A stretch of 64,000 bases of DNA, taken from NCBI RefSeq assembly GCF_009789075.1, contig NZ_WNXQ01000004.1, positions 124,001 through 188,000 on the forward strand, read 5' to 3'. Under the pieces are notes generated by a model. That model did not search any database. It saw only the letters and a program-made list of their open reading frames with translations, and was not told where the DNA came from. The number at the start of each line of letters is the position of its first letter. The stretch's first letter is position 1. The stretch comes from Pseudooceanicola pacificus. Its GTDB lineage: Bacteria > Pseudomonadota > Alphaproteobacteria > Rhodobacterales > Rhodobacteraceae. The position numbers were made by a program, and so were the translations under genes. This document shows, piece by piece, positions 60,260 through 64,000 of this stretch.

Positions 60260-61507
60260 TCAGACTTCCGCCGCCGCGCGCAGCAGGTCCTCGCGGTGAT
60301 CGGGGTGGGCGATGCCGGCCAGGGCCTCGGCCCGTTCGCGCATCGACTTCCCGCGCAGGTCGGCGGTGCCGTATTCGCTGACCACGACCTGGGTCAGGGT
60401 TCTTTGCCCGGTGACCGGTCCGGGGGCGAGGCGGGGCACGATACGGCTGCCGCCCTTCTTGGTCGCCGAGCGGATGGCGATGACCGACAGGCCGCCCTCG
60501 AACATTGCCCCGATGGCGAAATCCGAACTGCCGCCGGTGGAGCCCACCTGACGCCCCCCCAGGGTTTCCGAGTTGGTCTGCCCGTAGAGGTCGATCTCGA
60601 GCGCGGAGTTCACCGAGACGAAATTCTTCACTTTCGCCAGTGCGGCGGGGTCGTGCGTCTCGAAGGCGCTGGCCATCTGCAGATCCGTGCGCCTGTCGGC
60701 CCAGCGGTAAAGCTCGGTCGAGCCGATGACCTCGCCGATGATGCAGGCCGGGCCCTCGCCGCCGCAGGCGCCGCTCTCGATCAGCTCGACGCCCGGGTCC
60801 GACAGTTGCGAAAAGATCGTCAGCCCCTTGCGGTTCATCGCCTTCAGCTCTCCCAGCATCGCCGTCGGGATCCCGCCGATCCCGAACTGCAGGGTGGCAT
60901 TGTCCGGAACCAGCCGCGCCGCGTTCTCGGCCACCAGCCGGTCGGTGTCGTCCCCGCTCCGGTGCGGGAACGGGATCAGCGGGTGATCCACCTTCACCAG
61001 GATATCCAGCTCGGAATCGTGCACCAGCGCACTGCCGCCGGTATAGGGCATGTTCGGATTGACCTCGGCCACCACCAGCCTGGCACTGCGCAGCATGGGC
61101 AGCTGCTGACCCACGTGAATCCCCAGGCTGTGATACCCCGAGGCGTCGGCCTCGGAGACCTGCACAAAGGCCACGTCGATATCCGCGGCCATCAGCATCC
61201 GTGCCGTCTGGGTCCAGTTCAGCGGCAGGTAATCCGCCTTTACGTCCCGCGCCGCGCCGCTGAGCAGCGTGCCCGGCATGAACCAGGTCCGCAGGCGGAA
61301 GGCCCCGGCATTGTCGCCGGTCAGGAAGCCATAGCCCGTCAGCAGCATCCCCGTCAGGATCGTCACGTCGGTCAGCCTGTCGCCCCGCTGCCAGAGCGCG
61401 GCGGTCAGGTCGGTCGGTTCCGCCCCGATGCAACCCAGCCCGACGGTCATGCCCGATGTCACCACGTCGACGGCATCCTCGACGCTGCGCCATTTCGATC
61501 CGCTCAT
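60260..61507 (-). CDS. Acetyl-CoA hydrolase/4-hydroxybutyrate CoA-transferase family protein
   Basis: 415 residues of the class I-type single-chain CoA-transferase family. GGIPTAMLGELK near 211-222, NSALEIDLYGQ at 300-310, and GSTGGSSDFAIGA near 322. In 4-hydroxybutyrate CoA-transferase the catalytic Glu sits in a GIHTEM-like motif; here the aligned segment reads LTIFSQLSDPG, which would put Gln234 in its place. A second frame on the same strand is also open but codes nothing recognisable. Its stop is 10 bp before the CitE-like start and its ATG overlaps the next gene by 4 bp. Confidence 0.85.
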   Translation of the reverse strand: MSGSKWRSVEDAVDVVTSGMTVGLGCIGAEPTDLTAALWQRGDRLTDVTILTGMLLTGYGFLTGDNAGAFRLRTWFMPGTLLSGAARDVKADYLPLNWTQTARMLMAADIDVAFVQVSEADASGYHSLGIHVGQQLPMLRSARLVVAEVNPNMPYTGGSALVHDSELDILVKVDHPLIPFPHRSGDDTDRLVAENAARLVPDNATLQFGIGGIPTAMLGELKAMNRKGLTIFSQLSDPGVELIESGACGGEGPACIIGEVIGSTELYRWADRRTDLQMASAFETHDPAALAKVKNFVSVNSALEIDLYGQTNSETLGGRQVGSTGGSSDFAIGAMFEGGLSVIAIRSATKKGGSRIVPRLAPGPVTGQRTLTQVVVSEYGTADLRGKSMRERAEALAGIAHPDHREDLLRAAAEV

Positions 61508-62469
61508 GCCGTCACCTCCGTTGCACCGGCCCGGAACCGCGCGAGCGATCCGGCCTTCATCACCTTGCCCGGCACGGGGTGGCCGACGATCTCTTCGGCC
61601 AGCCGGGCGGCCGCGATGGCGCGGTCCAGGTCGACGCCGGTGTCGATCCCCATCTCGTGGCAGAGAAACACCAGATCCTCGGTCGCGATATTGCCGGCAG
61701 CCGCCCTGTTGCCCGCGAAGGGGCAGCCGCCCAGCCCGCCGATGGAACTGTCGAAACGGGTGACGCCCAGCTCCAGCCCCGCCACGGCATTGGCCAGGCC
61801 CAGGCCCCGGGTGTCGTGCAGGTGCAGCGCCACGGGCACGTCGGGCCAGTCCTCGCGCACCGCGCCGACCACGCGGCGGACAAGCGCCGGGTTGCCCGCA
61901 CCGATGGTGTCGCAGAGGCAGATGTCGGTCGGGCGCTGGCCGCTTTCGGCCAGCATCTCCATCAGGTTGCGCACCGTGGTCCGCACCTTGTCCACGGGCA
62001 CGTCGCCCTCGAAGTTGCAGCCGAACGCGGTGAAGACGTAGAGCGGCCCCGGCCCCAGACCCGCCGCGTCATAGAGGGCCCGCATCTCGCGCTGATCATG
62101 CAGCCCGGCCTCGGGCGTGCGGTTGTTGTTGCGCAGCAGGAAGGTGTCCGACGCGCTGCCCGACACCACGGGCCGCAGGGCGAACGGCGTGGCCTGCGCT
62201 CGCCGGAACCCCGAGGCGCTGAGCCAGAGCGCGCCGTATTCCACCCCCTCGCGCATCGCCAGCCGGGCGCCGATCTCCTCGGCATCCGCCATCTGGGGCA
62301 GCACCTTGGGATTGACGAAGGACGCGCAGGTGACATGCCGCAGCCCGGTGTCGGCCAGCGCATCGATCAGGCGGATCTTGTCGGCCACCGCGATGCCGGG
62401 CGGTTCGCTCTGAAAGCCCTCGCGGGGGCCTTCCTCCAGTATCTCGATGCGGGCGGGAAGGTCTGTCAT
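61504..62469 (-). CDS. HMG-CoA lyase-like C-C lyase
   Basis: 321 residues, TIM barrel of the DRE-metallolyase group. The signature that is GPRDGLQNE in HMG-CoA lyase reads GPREGFQSE at 14-22, so the catalytic-type Arg16 stays and Asp becomes Glu17. Metal ligands are in LHLHDTRGLG near 228-237. The Cys loop is GLGGCPFAGNRAAAGN near 258-273. It probably cleaves a branched 3-hydroxy-3-methylacyl-CoA or relative. It overlaps the CoA-transferase by 4 bp. Confidence 0.88.
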   Translation of the reverse strand: MTDLPARIEILEEGPREGFQSEPPGIAVADKIRLIDALADTGLRHVTCASFVNPKVLPQMADAEEIGARLAMREGVEYGALWLSASGFRRAQATPFALRPVVSGSASDTFLLRNNNRTPEAGLHDQREMRALYDAAGLGPGPLYVFTAFGCNFEGDVPVDKVRTTVRNLMEMLAESGQRPTDICLCDTIGAGNPALVRRVVGAVREDWPDVPVALHLHDTRGLGLANAVAGLELGVTRFDSSIGGLGGCPFAGNRAAAGNIATEDLVFLCHEMGIDTGVDLDRAIAAARLAEEIVGHPVPGKVMKAGSLARFRAGATEVTA

Positions 62470-62484
62470 CGCGTCGCTCCCGCG

Positions 62485-63264
62485 TCACTTGCCGGGCCAG
62501 TCCGGCTTGCGCTTCTCGTTGAAGGCGGCAAGGCCCTCCTTCGCGTCCTGGGTCATGCCGAAGATGCCAAGCTGCGCTTCCATGAAGGTCAGGGATTCCT
62601 CGACCGTCATGTCCCGCGTCGCCCGCAGGGCGTACTTGCCGCGCCGGATCGCGGTCGGCGACTTGTCGATGATCCGCCCGACCAGCCAGTCGGTCTTGGC
62701 GTCCAGCTCCTCGGCCGGGACGGCGTAGTTGATCAGCCCCATCTCCTGCGCCTCCTGCGCGGTGACGGGTTCGCCGGTGATCGCCATCTCGTCGAACTTC
62801 CGCGGCGGGATCAGCCGTTCCAGCAGCGCGGCGACCTGCACGGGGAAGAGGCCGATCTTGACCTCGGGAAGGCCGAACAGCGCCTTGTCCGAAGCGACGG
62901 CCATGTCGCACATCGCCAGCAGGCCCATGCCGCCGGCCAGGCAATGGCCGTTCACCCGCGCCACAATGGGCGCGTCACAGGCCCGCGCCACCCGCAGCAG
63001 GCGGGCAAAGGGCGTGCGCGGTTCGGAGGGGTCGAACCCGAAGGTGTCCGAGCTGGGCTTGAGGTCGCCCCCGGCGCAGAACGCCTTGTCGCCCGCGCCG
63101 GTCAGCACGATGGCGCGGATGGTGCGGTCGTGCATGTTCTCTTCCAGCGCGACACGCAGGGCGTCCATCACCTCTTCGTTCAGCGCGTTGCGTCGCGCCT
63201 CGCGATTGAGGGTCAGCTTCAGGACTGTGTCCTGCCGGTCCACCAGCAGATCGGTATAGCTCAT
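62485..63264 (-). CDS. Enoyl-CoA hydratase/isomerase family protein
   Basis: 259 residues, crotonase fold. Oxyanion segments FCAGGDL (62-68) and GHCLAGG (106-112). Gly114 is at the Glu144 position, but Glu134 in GLPEVKIGLFP keeps the second hydratase glutamate, so it differs from the three PaaG-like paralogues further left. Members with one Glu include dehydrating and isomerising enzymes. The start at 63264 is one base past the racemase stop. Confidence 0.88.
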   Translation of the reverse strand: MSYTDLLVDRQDTVLKLTLNREARRNALNEEVMDALRVALEENMHDRTIRAIVLTGAGDKAFCAGGDLKPSSDTFGFDPSEPRTPFARLLRVARACDAPIVARVNGHCLAGGMGLLAMCDMAVASDKALFGLPEVKIGLFPVQVAALLERLIPPRKFDEMAITGEPVTAQEAQEMGLINYAVPAEELDAKTDWLVGRIIDKSPTAIRRGKYALRATRDMTVEESLTFMEAQLGIFGMTQDAKEGLAAFNEKRKPDWPGK

Positions 63265-63265
63265 C

Positions 63266-64000
63266 TCAGGTCCTTTCCCAGTCTTGGTCGGCCCGGCCCG
63301 CCGCCCAGTCGTCGAGCAGCGTGGCCAGGTCGGTCTCGGTGTTTCCTTCGGCCTGCATGCGCTGCCCGGCCATCGAGCCGAACCGGGGTGCCGCCAGCGG
63401 CAGCACCGCGCCGTCTGCCGCGCGGGCAAAGCTGGCGCGCGCCTGCGCCTGCGGATGGTCGATCGCCTCGTCCAGGGTCAGCACGGGGCTGAGACAGGCG
63501 TCGCGCCCTTCGGCCAGGGTGACCCATTCGTCGCGCGCGCGGGTCGCGAAGCGCGCCGCGAAGAGGCGCCGCCCCTCGGGCCAGCGGGCCTTGTCGTGCT
63601 GCGGTGGCAGATCCGCGGGCGCGAGGTCCAGCACCTCAAGCAGCGCGGCATAGAACTTGGGCTCGATCGCGCCGACGGCGACATGGCGGCCATCGGCGCA
63701 GGAGTAGGTGTCGTAGAAGAACGCCCCGCCATCCAGCAGGTTGGTGCCCGGCGCCCCGAGGTGCCCCTGCCCATGCCAGGCGTATTGCTTGGCCATCAGG
63801 GTGGCGGTGCCGTCGACCATCGCGGCGTCGATCACCTCACCCCGCCCGGTCGCCCTGGCCTGCCAGAGCGCCGTCATCAGCCCGAAAAGCAGCGGCATGG
63901 TCCCGCCGCCGTAATCGCCCACAAGGTTGATCGGCAGGCCGGGCCGCCCGCCCTCGCCCACGATACGCCCCAGGGCACCGGCCACGGCGATGTAGTTGAT
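63266..64000 (-). CDS. Alpha-methylacyl-CoA racemase homologue, 5' end cut off by the window edge
   Basis: About 245 C-terminal residues are visible, starting INYIAVAGALGRIVG, just after the catalytic His would occur. The racemase Asp in NLVGDYGGGT and Glu in VGAIEPKFY are both present. It is similar to the complete homologue at 19558 and probably catalyses the same 2-methylacyl-CoA epimerisation. First visible gene of the minus operon that ends at 58196. Confidence 0.9.
   Translation of the reverse strand: MNYIAVAGALGRIVGEGGRPGLPINLVGDYGGGTMPLLFGLMTALWQARATGRGEVIDAAMVDGTATLMAKQYAWHGQGHLGAPGTNLLDGGAFFYDTYSCADGRHVAVGAIEPKFYAALLEVLDLAPADLPPQHDKARWPEGRRLFAARFATRARDEWVTLAEGRDACLSPVLTLDEAIDHPQAQARASFARAADGAVLPLAAPRFGSMAGQRMQAEGNTETDLATLLDDWAAGRADQDWERT

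Noticed and set aside
60246..61493. Second full-length open frame over the CoA-transferase gene
   Set aside because: Arg-rich, without any motif, whereas the other frame of the same strand codes a recognisable CoA-transferase-family protein.

Overview
The window is 64 kb of high-G+C DNA carrying about 60 protein genes and no RNA genes, insertion sequences or CRISPR arrays that I can see. Frequent TRAP transporters, class III CoA-transferases, ATGA/TGATG gene overlaps and the protein sequences themselves suggest an alphaproteobacterium of the Rhodobacteraceae (marine Roseobacter-like) type. That assignment is inferred from style and gene content, not from a marker gene.

Almost every gene fits catabolism of carboxylic acids as CoA thioesters. 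From the left: a minus-strand operon (7275 to beyond 1) encodes a CaiB-type CoA-transferase, a nitronate-monooxygenase-like flavoprotein, a crotonase, an SDR, an OB-fold/thiolase-like pair, a MaoC hydratase and an acyl-CoA dehydrogenase. Divergent from it is a plus-strand operon with a second flavoprotein/CoA-transferase pair and a complete TRAP transporter (7546-12898). A minus-strand Rieske dioxygenase operon follows (17297-13005), then a crotonase and an acyl-CoA dehydrogenase in divergent orientation and an alpha-methylacyl-CoA racemase homologue. A complete ABC transporter of the branched-chain amino acid class has an acyl-CoA synthetase gene inside it (21160-27904).

From 28138 to 38231 a plus-strand run encodes a true thiolase, a catalytically degenerate RibBA-like protein, a phosphotransferase, several domains of unknown function, a ligase, a third flavoprotein, a TetR regulator and an esterase. 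Minus-strand blocks then encode a ligase with its own TetR regulator, an FAD oxidoreductase, a metallo-hydrolase, and a CoA-transferase/phosphotransferase/ACAD/SDR/BKACE series (40861-49292). The right end holds an amidase, an efflux pump, an orphan TRAP binding protein, a GntR regulator and an operon with a CoA-transferase, two C-C lyases, an acyl-CoA transferase, a crotonase and a second racemase homologue that runs off the window.

The operons appear to be tied together by a shared 24-bp near-palindrome found next to the TetR gene at 36731, the Rieske operon and the FAD oxidoreductase, with weaker copies at the racemase, the ABC operon and the ACAD/crotonase pair. I read the window as a TetR-controlled island for import (TRAP, ABC), activation (two or three ligases, seven class III CoA-transferases), ring or chain oxidation (Rieske enzyme, ACADs, flavoproteins) and C-C cleavage (thiolases, BKACE, HMG-CoA-lyase-like and CitE-like enzymes) of one or more branched or cyclic acids. 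The substrate cannot be named from sequence.
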